Shown here: positions 13,401 through 22,232 of the stretch, in pieces | How positions within the stretch are numbered: position 1 is the stretch's first letter | Layout of the letters: the number at the start of each line of letters is the position of its first letter | Assembly: GCA_963931925.1 (NCBI GenBank) | Contig: OZ007571.1 | Span: 37,039,623-37,103,622 of the forward strand | Direction of reading: 5' to 3' | DNA: 64,000 nt | Origin: Onchidella celtica | Taxonomy: Eukaryota; Mollusca; Gastropoda; Systellommatophora; Onchidiidae | The notes under the pieces: model-generated | The model's input: the letters and a program-made list of their open reading frames with translations, nothing else | Told to the model about the DNA's origin: nothing | The model's database searches: none | Translations under genes and position numbers: made by a program

Positions 13401-16400
13401 TGTTACTCAGTCGTAAGTGTCCATAAACTCATCAGTGTAGACTGAGGCCTTATGCCTTGTGGTAAATTAAGGCCTAATCATGACAAAATTGGAAAGAATC
13501 CGATCAATCGAATGCAAAAGCCGATCAGATGCAAAAACCAATCAAGTGCGACGAATGTTTTCTCTATCTTTCCCATCCGCCCGCTCAAACCTTTGCAACT
13601 GATTAGGGCGGTCCCAAACCTTCTGTTGTTCCCGCCCCCCACCCACACAGTCAGTTTGATCTACATACGCAACTGACCAAAGCAGCGCCGCCGCCATGTG
13701 TCCATTGTAAAGAGCACGTGTCTGTCTGGCGAGAGATTAGGGCGGTCCCATACCCTCTGTTGACTCCAACCCCACCCTCACATGCCAGCTTGATCTACCT
13801 ATACGCAATTGATCAAAGCAGCGCTGCCGCCGCCATCTGTCCATTGCAAACAGCGCCTGTCTGTCTGGTGGTCAAGTACATTGTATGTAATACACTTCGT
13901 TTGTAAAAATTGTTCATCTCTCTGATAACGAAAAAAGCGTGCTCTTAGGCGAATGGTACTTTAAACTTATGTATGTAAGTGTGTTGTTAGAGGGGACCTT
14001 CTATATGGGTCAATGCCAAAAAGCTCTCTTTTTCACATATGCCTTTTTGTGATCGTGTTATTTCAGTCATTTTTGCTCCGATTTGTGTTTTCTTTGTGCA
14101 TGGTTATTCAAAATTGATCCAACAACCTGCATGAGCAAGATGATCACAGTTGACTCTCTCGTTTTCTTCGAATTTGAATTTGATTTTGGAAAATGACTGA
14201 TTTTTTACATTTTCAAGATGGACACATTGTATGGGACCTCAGAAAAACCAAAATAAAAGGGTATTTTGTTTTATCTGTGGATTCTGGCAGGTATGTTTTG
14301 TTTAGAGTGATAAATCAAGATGACAATACTGAACAAAAAAAGTTTCTGCATGGGCTTAGAAAGTAATACTTGCTAGTTTAAAAAAAAAGTGGCTGGACGT
14401 TACTTATGGTGTCACGCTTTTAATGAAAAAATGAGAGCTTACTGTGAAATACCTCAATGTAATAGCAGGTTAACCATGTGTTCCAATAACATGTTATCAT
14501 TCAAATAATGGGAATTGTTGCCTTTGGCTGGTCAGTTTACAGCTGCAAAGACTTCACAAAGAAAGTTTGAGAAATCATGTATTTTGTAGTCACACCGTAA
14601 CGTCCAGCCACATTGCAAGGATACAGTCATTTCATTTCCCCAGTCCATCCATCTAAACAGGTCTTTTGTAGTTTGTATGTAGTCTTTCTCATATGGGGAG
14701 CACAGGATAGTGTTTTCAATATGTGAAATTTTTGTCTTCACACTATATTTAATAGTAATGTCCGACACGTTCCTCTATCTGTTTGTAATGACCAACATTT
14801 TTTTGGTCTCTTTTTTGTCTGATTCTTGCTCTGATAAGTTTATCTGCAACATGTTCCCTAAAAATGCATTTTCCCAGTCCCAGCAATGAACACAGGATGA
14901 ACAATGAGAAATCTGGCACTGTGAATGGCCACCATCACTAGAGTTTCTATAATCATGATGGCATTATCCTTGATTTTACTGCAATTAAATTCAAATTGTC
15001 TTGGCTGTCAATGCTAATTGAAGTACTATGTCCATTGTATTGTCACTGTATATTTAACAATTACATACTTGCTTAAAAATGGGGATTTACATTACTTTTC
15101 ATGGTTTGTCATCCTGTAACGTCCAGCACAAAATAAAGAAATAAAGTCATCTAATTTTTGTAGTCCCAATAATAAATCTAAATTATCTTGGCTGCCATTG
15201 CTAACTAAAGTATTATGTCCATTGTATGGTCACTGTATATTTAACACGTAAATATTTGCTTAAGAATGGAGAATTACATTACTTTTCATGGTTTGTCATC
15301 CTGTAACGTCCAACACAGAATAAAGAAATAAAGTCATCTAATTTTTGTAGTCCCATCCAAATTATCTCGGCTATCAATGCAAACTGAAGTATTATGTCCA
15401 TTGTATTGTCAACTGTATTTAACCATTAAATACTTGCTTAAAAATGGGGAATTACATTACTTTTCAATGTTTGTCATCCTGTAACGTCCAACACAAAATA
15501 AACAAATAAAGTTATCTAATTTTTATAGTAGCATTTATAAATCAAAATTAACCGCTAAAATTAGTAAATTTAAATCAAGTCTCGATAGGAGCAGTAGCAC
15601 ATGATAAAATCTGTCCTCATTAACAACACTGTAAAAACTTTAATTTTGCCTTTTGTGGCGGACGTTACTGTGACTACAAAAGAGCAGCATTTTTTATGCA
15701 TTAAGTGCACTCTTTTATACATCATTGAAACTTTCGGCTAACAGTAATGATTTTAACACTCAATTACAGGTGAAATGTGCATTCTTTGCCATATTAGTAA
15801 CTTTATTGCTACTTTTCTGTCATCACAGTAATGTCCGACACGTTTCACTTTCATGTGAAAATCATCCCATTTCACCAAATTAAGAACACTTACAGTCATC
15901 AAACTTATAAAATCTAAAACAAAGATGGTTAAAGTGTCACAGAATGTGTCTCTTTTCCCCTTTGTGTGTTGTACATTTTTCAGTCCCTCTGTCCATGTTT
16001 CTATTACAGCTTTTTGGCACTGACCCATATAGAAAAAATTATGTTTTTTTTAAAAAGCGTGCTGTTAGACGGATCGTGCTGGTAGCCGGCCGTGCTGTTA
16101 GGCGGTGACCACTGTACTAGCGCCCAAGATGTGGCATTGCCACACACTAAACAGTCTAACTCTAAAGTGGCCTCCTTTTGCAAAGTGAGGCACAGGGAGT
16201 GGCCTCGCGTTCTTCCTGGGTTGCAGGCAAGAGGCTACTAACTATAACGGCCTCGCACAGAACTAGGGCATCTAGGATTAACGAGTCTTCAGTCTCATTC
16301 TCTGGATCAATGTAATAGGCCTACTACTAGATCTAGATCTAGAAATAGAAACCATTGAATAGCAGTCTACACTTTATGGGCACGCACATACTCATTCCTT

Positions 16401-16948
16401 TCTTTGATACGTATCATGAAAACTGAACCTCAGGGGAGGAGTTCCACAAGAGTTACATGACGGGGATACTACAAGGACACGACTTTAGAAGCGTCCGTGA
16501 GCGGTGGGTCGCAGCCCCCCACCCCCTCTCTCCTCGGCCCTGACGAGTTAGTCCTCTTGGATCTTGGTAGAGGTTTTTACATTAGGCCTATGAGTAATTG
16601 CCGGGCTCGGTGATTAACACTCACAACATGAAATATGTGCCCAAATGAAGTTCTGTAACTCGTAGGGTACTCCTCCCAAACCGAGAGTATGATTTCCGCG
16701 GAATTGATAGTGTATGTGATGTTGATCTGGAGGGGAGTAGAGTCTACCGACCGCATCTGCGTTAAAAAAAAAACACCCATGAGCTGCTCGATGTGAGTCA
16801 TGTTGTAATCTATTACAATAAGACAAAACCACTTCTTTTGTTATACTTACCCGAAAATGATGGACAGAATATGGATCGAGAAATTCACACAAAAGGCAAT
16901 GAACAAAACTATACACAGCCCAAGTAAAACATAATCAACCGGTTCCAT
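1479..16948 (-). CDS. UGCG: Ceramide glucosyltransferase, nine coding exons, complete
   Basis: This enzyme transfers glucose from UDP-glucose to ceramide on the cytosolic face of the Golgi, the first step of glucosylceramide-based glycosphingolipid synthesis. Coding exons in order are 16948-16851, 8155-8017, 7844-7742, 6742-6641, 5485-5373, 4165-3987, 2949-2863, 2559-2370 and 1676-1479. Every junction has GT-AG and matching phase, giving 402 residues (human about 394). Visible motifs are an N-terminal membrane segment (residues 6-32), a GVDPN block in exon 2, the D1 region CIQD (D88), D2 as SDSS (D143), D3 as AEDY (D235), RLIRW (271-275) for the (Q/R)xxRW motif, and C-terminal membrane segments. 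The C-terminus is slightly longer than in vertebrates. Intron 1 is about 8.7 kb and full of transposons. The start is the only ATG before the signal-anchor in exon 1. Family membership is clear; substrate is inferred from the family. Confidence 0.95.
3368..3903. mobile_element. MITE with TA target duplication (family M, copy 1)
   Basis: Inverted ends pair TGTGAGTGTGCATGAGAAAA at the left with its complement at 3884-3903, and TA flanks both sides (3366-3367 and 3904-3905), as in Tc1/mariner-type insertions. Inside are two tandem units of about 125 bp that start GTTAGGAGACCGTAG and end near CACGGTCCCCTAA, so each unit is itself nearly palindromic. The element sits in UGCG intron 6, between exons 6 and 7. 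It has no coding capacity. Confidence 0.8.
4633..5110. repeat. Diverged relative of MITE family M
   Basis: This stretch shares with the 3368-3903 element the TTTTGAGAAAAAC segment and the unit bounded by GGGGAGCGTAG and CTCTCCTAAC. Here the second unit (about 4990-5090) is in the opposite orientation to the first. Outer ends are poorly preserved. It lies in UGCG intron 5, between exons 5 and 6. Confidence 0.55.
9325..10435 (-). repeat. Interspersed repeat 'A', copy 2, split by the hAT element
   Basis: The two flanks of the hAT element, read on the minus strand and joined, follow the uninterrupted copy at 555-720, including the GGGTGTCTG segment and the AATTATGAATT run. The target octamer differs by one base between copies. 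Confidence 0.6.
9393..10320. mobile_element. Non-autonomous hAT element with perfect 8-bp TSD
   Basis: The element starts CAGGGTTGG and ends CCAACCCTG, and is flanked on both sides by ACTGTCAG (9385-9392 and 10321-10328), the 8-bp duplication typical of hAT. Subterminal sequence is rich in GATTTAAATCA-like and GATTTTTT runs at both ends. The longest internal open frame (9922-10137) has no recognisable transposase motif, so the element probably depends on a transposase in trans. It interrupts repeat A. Confidence 0.88.
10434..11041. mobile_element. Short inverted-repeat element (MITE-like)
   Basis: Arms of about 28 bp at 10434-10461 and 11013-11041 are near-perfect complements (core TAAGAACAGCCCAAATC). 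The interior has several GTGTGCACAC motifs and no open frame of note. No clear target duplication is visible, so the class is uncertain. Confidence 0.5.
11838..13343 (-). pseudogene. Tigger/pogo transposase (CENP-B/jerky-like), one in-frame stop
   Basis: The protein would excise and reinsert Tigger elements at TA. Residues 1-60 form an N-terminal CENP-B/Psq-type helix-turn-helix, about 65-135 a CENP-B-type second DNA-binding domain ([15 protein letters not shown]), and about 150-330 a DDE_1 domain. The catalytic aspartates are visible as NADETG (D174), LLDNCSAH (D280) and LQPMD (D311), with 30 residues between the last two as in pogo. The frame reads 398 codons and meets TAG at 12147-12149. 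It then continues in the same frame for another 103 residues with an acidic linker and a helical tail, 501 residues in all. A single nonsense mutation therefore seems to separate it from an intact gene. Mis-sequencing or readthrough cannot be excluded. Confidence 0.88.
13601..13868. repeat. Tandem duplication, 134-bp period, in the Tigger 5' flank
   Basis: Two copies start GATTAGGGCGGTCCC at 13601 and 13735 and share CTTGATCTAC-, CAAAGCAGCGC- and CTGTCTGTCTGG-type blocks, with a few differences. They lie upstream of the transposase start and may carry promoter or binding sites (inference). Confidence 0.75.
13999..16034. mobile_element. Nested 2.0-kb TIR element inside the Tigger
   Basis: Inverted ends of about 27 bp (13999-14025 and 16008-16034) start TTCTATATGGGTCA and match with a single difference. 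The interior carries eight copies of GTAAYGTCC or its complement at roughly 180-bp spacing, and three clear tandem units at 14990-15540. No transposase domain is recognisable in the short open frames at 14532-14768 or 15753-16028. Superfamily unknown. Confidence 0.65.
14990..15540. repeat. Three tandem units of about 180 bp
   Basis: Each unit holds, in order, a TTGGCTGYCAATGC-like block, TATGTCCATTGTATTGTC, TACTTGCTTAAAAATGG, TTACTTTTCATGGTTTGTC, CTGTAACGTCCA and AAATAAAGTCATCTAATTTT. Units start near 14992, 15180 and 15358 and are closely similar. Confidence 0.8.
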
Positions 16949-18028
16949 CGTCTTCTTACAGGTTCCCGAGCAGCATCTCACTTACTTCCCCATCCCACAA
17001 TTCTATGCTCCACTTCCGTAGTTCTTCCGTGTTACCTCTGACCTTGATCCTTCTGACGTAGAAAGTGACTCATTCACAAGGATGGAATTTGACCTGACCT
17101 ATATCATTGTTTGAAGGGGGGGGGGGGGTACACTACTCTTCCTTATCGCTTCAGATTGAGCAAAGGCCTCATAACATCTCCATTACATTTATCAAGTAGG
17201 TTTACGAGAGTCGGGAAACGTACATTTAAAAACTCAGTAGGCCAGAGTCTTCCTGTAACGACCGCGCAAAGACCAAATAATCGAGATGTTCACGTTCAAC
17301 TTTGACAAAGAGCTTACAGAGACGAAATCCATATTATATAGATAACAGGAAAAAAAACATAAACACATTTCTGGTCCGTTTTATAACATTTATTGCTGCG
17401 GCCTAACGTTTTTATTATTTTTTTTCACACAGAGTAAAACACCGATGATCACAGCATAGGCCATGATTGACATTCCGGCCCCCTCTTTGGTCTTCTATAA
17501 CCACCAAAATTATCATCACTCAAGTCTAAGCCAGTGGTCCAAAGATCAAGTTCCAATGTAGGCTACACGTATTATTTTGTGAATAAAGAAAAGGACAATA
17601 AAATGAGCAACGCATAATGAACAATAATAATGCATGGCTATGTGGGTCATCAAATAGCCAAAATATACACACAGTAGATTTTTGTGACCATTATTATTGT
17701 TGCCAATTTCCATTAAAAAAAAAAAAACAAGAAAAAAAAACACGTTATTATGGTCACCTCGCCAGCGAAAGATTATCGCGGCCATCTAGCCAAATCTTAA
17801 TCCTAACGTTAACATGAAACTATCCGAAAAAAAAAAATGTTTTGCAAACTGAAAGAATTTGACCACCCTGTAATGAAAATGTCCACTGCTTTTAAGTAGG
17901 ATAAATTTGAGAAAATAGTGGTTTAGCGCAATCAAAGAGGACTTATGTCAGTCTGAGACGATTTCATTCATTCCCATTCTTAGGGTTGCTTTCCGTGAAG
18001 CGTACTTTTGACGTACGCAATGAAACGG

Positions 18029-18166
18029 TAGGAGATGTATAATTTTAAAACTAAGCAATTCTTCTGCACCTGCATAGGAGGTGTATAATTTTAAAACTAA
18101 GCACTTCTTCTGCACCTGCATAGGAGGTGTATAATTTTAAAACTAAGCACTTCTTCTGCACATGCA
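18029..18166. repeat. Three tandem copies of a 46-bp unit
   Basis: Units start at 18029, 18075 and 18121 with TAGGAG and contain TATAATTTTAAAACTAAGCA followed by TTCTTCTGCA. Copies 2 and 3 are almost identical; copy 1 has two or three changes. Confidence 0.9.
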
Positions 18167-18480
18167 GTTTCGGCCCGTAGTACGTCCGTAAAACGCATCA
18201 AAACTATTGGCCCTGGAGAGAGGCTTTTAGACAGTAGGCTCGCTGATTCATTTTCCCCGCTCAAAACCAGTCTGCCCACCACGCTTAATTTGCCGAACAG
18301 GCTTTTTTCTGCACGTCGAAATAGTAAAAGCGTATTTCTTCTCACTACCGGTACCTTTGAAGTTCACTCGTGAGTGAGTCAAAAAAAAAAAAAAAAAGGA
18401 CGACGTGGTAGTCATAAAAATGATATTAATAGTTCGCCTGTCTTTGTATAAATGTTACACTCCCTATATTATTTCACAAT

Positions 18481-18745
18481 AGGTCGGCGCAGGCCCATTG
18501 ATTAGGGTGCTTGAATCAGGCGCAGGACGTTCCAGGTTCGAATCCCTCTCGGAATGGTATATTTTTGTGAACAAGCTGGATACCAAGAGATATTTAGGCC
18601 TATATATACTTTTTTAATGGGCCCAGCATATTTAAAGATTTTACCCTGTTTTTAGCCTCAGAGGAGTGACGTCAAGTCGCCTAGTAAAGTTGAGGAATCG
18701 TCATTATAGACGAATCAACTATAAAAGAAGAAGAAGAAGAAGATA
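18481..18745 (+). mobile_element. tRNA-derived SINE
   Basis: The head resembles a tRNA: a TTGATTAGGGTGCTTGAATC segment that could hold the A box, then a strong B box GGTTCGAATCC at 18535-18545. A tRNA-unrelated body follows, ending in a GAA-repeat tail (18726-18743). The order of pol III promoter, body and simple tail is typical of SINEs. No flanking duplication was confirmed. Confidence 0.65.
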
Positions 18746-20433
18746 AGCTTCACTAATTTCGCGCGGCCTTACAAGCACTCACTCGTGACCCTCCTACTGA
18801 AGCCCAATTAAATCTTGTAGCTGATGATAGCCGCACTGTGCTGAAAATGGATGTATGCTTCAGCAAAAGAACACAGAATCATTGCAGTGTGGAGAAATGA
18901 TGTGTGTCCGGAGGATATTTTCCAGCTCGGTGGCGAACGCTCGTGTTGTAAACGAGGCCGAGCTTATTTTCAGCGATTTATATTCATTTATTATTATTAT
19001 TTGTGATAGATAACCTTCCTACCCCCTCTTTCTGTTTTTAACATCAGTTCAGGTTTTCTAGGGGATTAGGCCTAAATGCTGACTGAGCCTGTTACATGAA
19101 TTGTTGATGCGGTAGTTCTGACAATATTATTTTAGTACGGGTGTCTTGTTAAATAATTATGAACTAGAGCAAAGAGTTCAAATGAGTCACTTTCATTCCT
19201 TGGCCTGTACGTCTAGACTTGGACAGTTTAATGTCATTTATGTTTAGAATAGGCAAAGAATGAACGTGTCTTACAGCCTGTATATTTTTACACACCTTGC
19301 TCACATCAACTTTCCATGGCTATGAAATGCAAAGTCTTAGTGGTCCCAATAAAACGCTTATGTAAAAGTGTAGTTAACTCCCATGATACTATTTTGTACT
19401 GAGAAATGACAAAAGAAAACACCTCCCACTCCTATCTTTTTTAAGGAGATGGTAGGGCAGAGGTCTTTTAATCGCCACGACTCATATTATAGTTATTTCC
19501 ATGATATAGTTTTTGTAAGTGTCGGTCTGTGTGTGTCTTTGAGCAGCCACTGTTGTGGTCTGTATATATTTGAAATTTGTGGAAGTTAGAATGTTTAAAA
19601 AATCTGCATAACGTGCATAGTTGTGTGCAGTGTTGCTCTTGCCTTGAGCCAGGAACCACTCTGGACTCGCATACTGACTCATACAACACTGAAATAAAGT
19701 CAACTTGATGGGTGGAAAGAATGAAAAACAACAACAGCAACGGTAAAAACTAAAACTAAAACCTTAATAAGAATAATGAGTTTATTTTGCCTCACCGACA
19801 AAAAAAACAAAACAAACAACAACAACAAACAAAACAAAACCGACTGAGCATTCTACTTTACTCTCCCCGCCAATCTGTCTTCGTTTTGGGCTTGTTTTTT
19901 AAAGTTCCATTAACTTTTCACTCAGCGTTTTGCTGTTGGTCATACCCAATAGCAGAATGGGACAGGCATTACAAAGTGTGAGAGAAATCGTCTTAACTTC
20001 CTAACAGGTCATTCAAATTGGAGGTTCTTACTGGAGTATGACTGTCGTTCCATTAGGTAGGAGTTCGAATTCTGAACGTCGGATTATGCCTGACTAATGT
20101 GCGGTTTTGTAGGATTAAAATCTATAAAGGGAAACGAAACACGCGTGTAAATAAACTGCGGATGACTGTGAAGTCCAGTTCCTGTCAGTATGAGACATGA
20201 TGCTTTTGATGTAAATTTGAGTTTTTATGGTATATACTGCATGTACGTCCCATTCTACCGTTGTCTTAATGTACAGAAGTTTTATGCACGGTAAACATAT
20301 CATGGTAACATACCATGGTCATAAATGAAGCAGATGGATCTAAAAAAAGTTATTTCATTAATAAAAAAGAATCTCTTGGTAAGTCCACATGGTGTTCAAG
20401 TGCATAATTATATTAAAGAAGTCGGTGCAGAAG

Positions 20434-20439
20434 TTTATT
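20434..20439 (-). terminator. Possible polyadenylation signal of the minus-strand P450
   Basis: AATAAA on the minus strand lies about 210 bases past the stop codon. No other copy is closer. Use is not shown. Confidence 0.35.
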
Positions 20440-20647
20440 TGATCACGACTGGTGGGAGATGTACACACCAAACCGAACCCATTTTTTTTATCCTCTTCAA
20501 AGTTACAAAGAGCAACCCTTTCCAATTAGCGTCAATCTGATTATACTGGAGTAAATTTTTGGGGGAGGAATGGAAAAACACGGAAACAGGAGGGTTGCTC
20601 CTCTACTGTTGAATAAAACTATAGCTGTTTGCGAGATCCTTATCCCT

Positions 20648-22174
20648 TCAGCATTCACTTCTCGGTTTAATCTTGCACTTGTAGTTTTCAGGGCCGACCA
20701 CCGTTCCTCCTGCCCATTTTCTGGGATCTACTGGCGGCAGAGGGTGATTTTCATCCGGCAATACTTTAAATGCTTGCAGTAGGCAGGTGGTCACCAGGAA
20801 GATCCGGGATTTAGCAAACGTTTCACCTGGACAGTTGCGGCAACCAACACCAAAAGGCAAGAGTTTCTGGCGAATTGGGTGACTTGGGTCCAGCAACTGA
20901 CCTTTGGCATCCAGAAATCTGTCTGGTCTGAAAACATATGGATCTTTCCAGAAGTCTTCTCGGTGATGGTTATACCAAGCATTCATAACCAAGACAGTTT
21001 TCTTCGGAATAAAGTACCCGTCAAAGACTATGTCTTTTGTCGCACAGCGGTAGGAGAGGAAAGCCATGCCACTTGAGATACGGAATGTTTCCAGAATGGT
21101 GGCTTCAGTATATGGCATGTTTTGACGATGCTGGAAACTCGGAGCGGCGTCCCCAATGACTCTCTTGATTTCCTCGTACACCCGTTCCTGAATTTCCGGA
21201 TACGTCATGAGATGTAGGAACAGGCTGGCCAGTGAAGAACTCGTAGTCAGATACGCAGCCCCAACTACGTTCTGGATGAGCACTTTCACAGTTTCGTCAT
21301 CAAACTGAATTGGACCTCCTTTCTCTCGCAGTTCTTCTTGTACGCCAAGAAGCTCTTCTAACATACCTCTCTTTTCACTTCTGTTATACTTAGACTTGAT
21401 TGGTTCAAAGTATGTCCTATGGAGATTCTTGATGGCAGCGCAGACGGCGTCATGGACGCGCTTGAAACGGAGCCCAGGAATCCAACGTAGGAATGGGAAT
21501 GGCGTTAGAAAAGTCTCTTGTTCAAACATGAGCAGTTTTTTCCCGGTTTCACTGTATGTGTGTATTGTGTGCAGTTTTTTTTCAGCTTCATCGGACATAT
21601 CCCCAGTGATCAAATAACCGACCAAACTGAGCACGTAGTCCTGGAGATAGGATGTCAGTTCCACTGTATCTTTACCCCTCAGAGTTTGTGTCAGTGTTCC
21701 CAGAGAACTGACAAATAACTTCTCATACTGCTCCCTGCCTTCCCCGTAGAATTTGATCAAATTGTGGAACACCTTTCGCTTGAATTGAAGTTCGGGGCCC
21801 ACTTGTGCAAAGGCTATATCTTTACCTTTCGCGAAGTGGAAATCGCCGCAAAAACTTGGGGGCCTGTTGTTTGTAAAGTCACGCAAATCTGCATCTTTTA
21901 CCAGACGTTTGAAACTGTCCGCGTCATTGAAGAAGATCGCTTTGCGCACTATCAAGTTGACCTGAACCATGTCCCCATACTTTTCTGCCCAGGCCGGCAA
22001 CAGCAGACGAAGTGTGTTGTTTCGGCCTCCTTCGATGACGGTTTTCAAACCCTCAATCATAGACGGACCCGGGACCGGCTTTCCAGGTAATTTCTCTCTG
22101 CTCAGCCTTTTCCAAAGGTATATGAATGCCAGTGTCACTAGCAGGATCAGGGCATAATAAACCGTATTCTCCAT
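20648..22174 (-). CDS. Cytochrome P450 (clan 2-like), single-exon coding region
   Basis: A heme-thiolate enzyme of the ER membrane, 508 residues from the chosen ATG, a normal P450 length. Residues 5-21 form the signal-anchor, followed by the PGKPVPGP hinge (30-37). ExxR is ETFR (362-365), the PERF-type motif is PDRF (417-420), and the heme loop is FGVGCRNCPG with cysteine 448. Two key sites are unusual. The I-helix reads GAAYLTTS (305-312), with Leu where the family normally has Asp/Glu, and the C-helix tryptophan position is Leu129 (LQFKR). The frame stays open upstream of this ATG, but a pyrimidine tract ending TTTTTCAG stops 19 bases before it, so the upstream part is probably intron. The 25753-27282 paralogue starts the same way. 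The substrate cannot be read from sequence; an isomerase or dehydratase role is possible. Confidence 0.92.
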   Translation of the reverse strand: MENTVYYALILLVTLAFIYLWKRLSREKLPGKPVPGPSMIEGLKTVIEGGRNNTLRLLLPAWAEKYGDMVQVNLIVRKAIFFNDADSFKRLVKDADLRDFTNNRPPSFCGDFHFAKGKDIAFAQVGPELQFKRKVFHNLIKFYGEGREQYEKLFVSSLGTLTQTLRGKDTVELTSYLQDYVLSLVGYLITGDMSDEAEKKLHTIHTYSETGKKLLMFEQETFLTPFPFLRWIPGLRFKRVHDAVCAAIKNLHRTYFEPIKSKYNRSEKRGMLEELLGVQEELREKGGPIQFDDETVKVLIQNVVGAAYLTTSSSLASLFLHLMTYPEIQERVYEEIKRVIGDAAPSFQHRQNMPYTEATILETFRISSGMAFLSYRCATKDIVFDGYFIPKKTVLVMNAWYNHHREDFWKDPYVFRPDRFLDAKGQLLDPSHPIRQKLLPFGVGCRNCPGETFAKSRIFLVTTCLLQAFKVLPDENHPLPPVDPRKWAGGTVVGPENYKCKIKPRSEC

Positions 22175-22193
22175 TGTGAACTGTTTCTCTGAA

Positions 22194-22232
22194 CTGAAAA
22201 ATAGAAAGAAAAGAAAGAAAGAGAGAAATATT
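22194..22232 (-). other. Splice acceptor of a 5' UTR intron (minus-strand P450)
   Basis: Read on the minus strand, a long T/C tract ends in TTTTTCAG at 22194, followed by 19 bases and the MENT start. The upstream exon and its promoter were not located. Confidence 0.65.

Larger units (their letters stand above)
11474..16114 (-). mobile_element. Tigger/pogo DNA transposon, 4.6 kb, TA target duplication
   Basis: Terminal inverted repeats begin CAGTGGTCACCGCC at the left and end with the exact complement at 16114, and TA flanks both ends (11472-11473 and 16115-16116). The transposase gene lies at the left, read on the minus strand. A 14-bp motif close to CGTGCTGTTAGGCG recurs at 11536, 13938, 16058, 16075 and 16091, and inverted at 11484. 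The element is longer than usual for Tigger because a second TIR element (13999-16034) sits inside its right end. It is inserted in UGCG intron 1. Confidence 0.88.
16949..20647. other. Intergenic region between UGCG and the first P450
   Basis: The first 100 or so bases upstream of the UGCG ATG are the likely 5' UTR and promoter of that gene, but no TATA element is obvious. The rest contains a poly-G run (about 17116), A/T homopolymers, a triple 46-bp repeat (18029-18166) and a tRNA-derived SINE (18481-18745). No further gene was recognised. Confidence 0.5.

Noticed and set aside
20015..20100. GGAGTTCGAATTCTG, resembling a tRNA B box
   Set aside because: No convincing A box, acceptor-stem pairing or SINE tail was seen around it.
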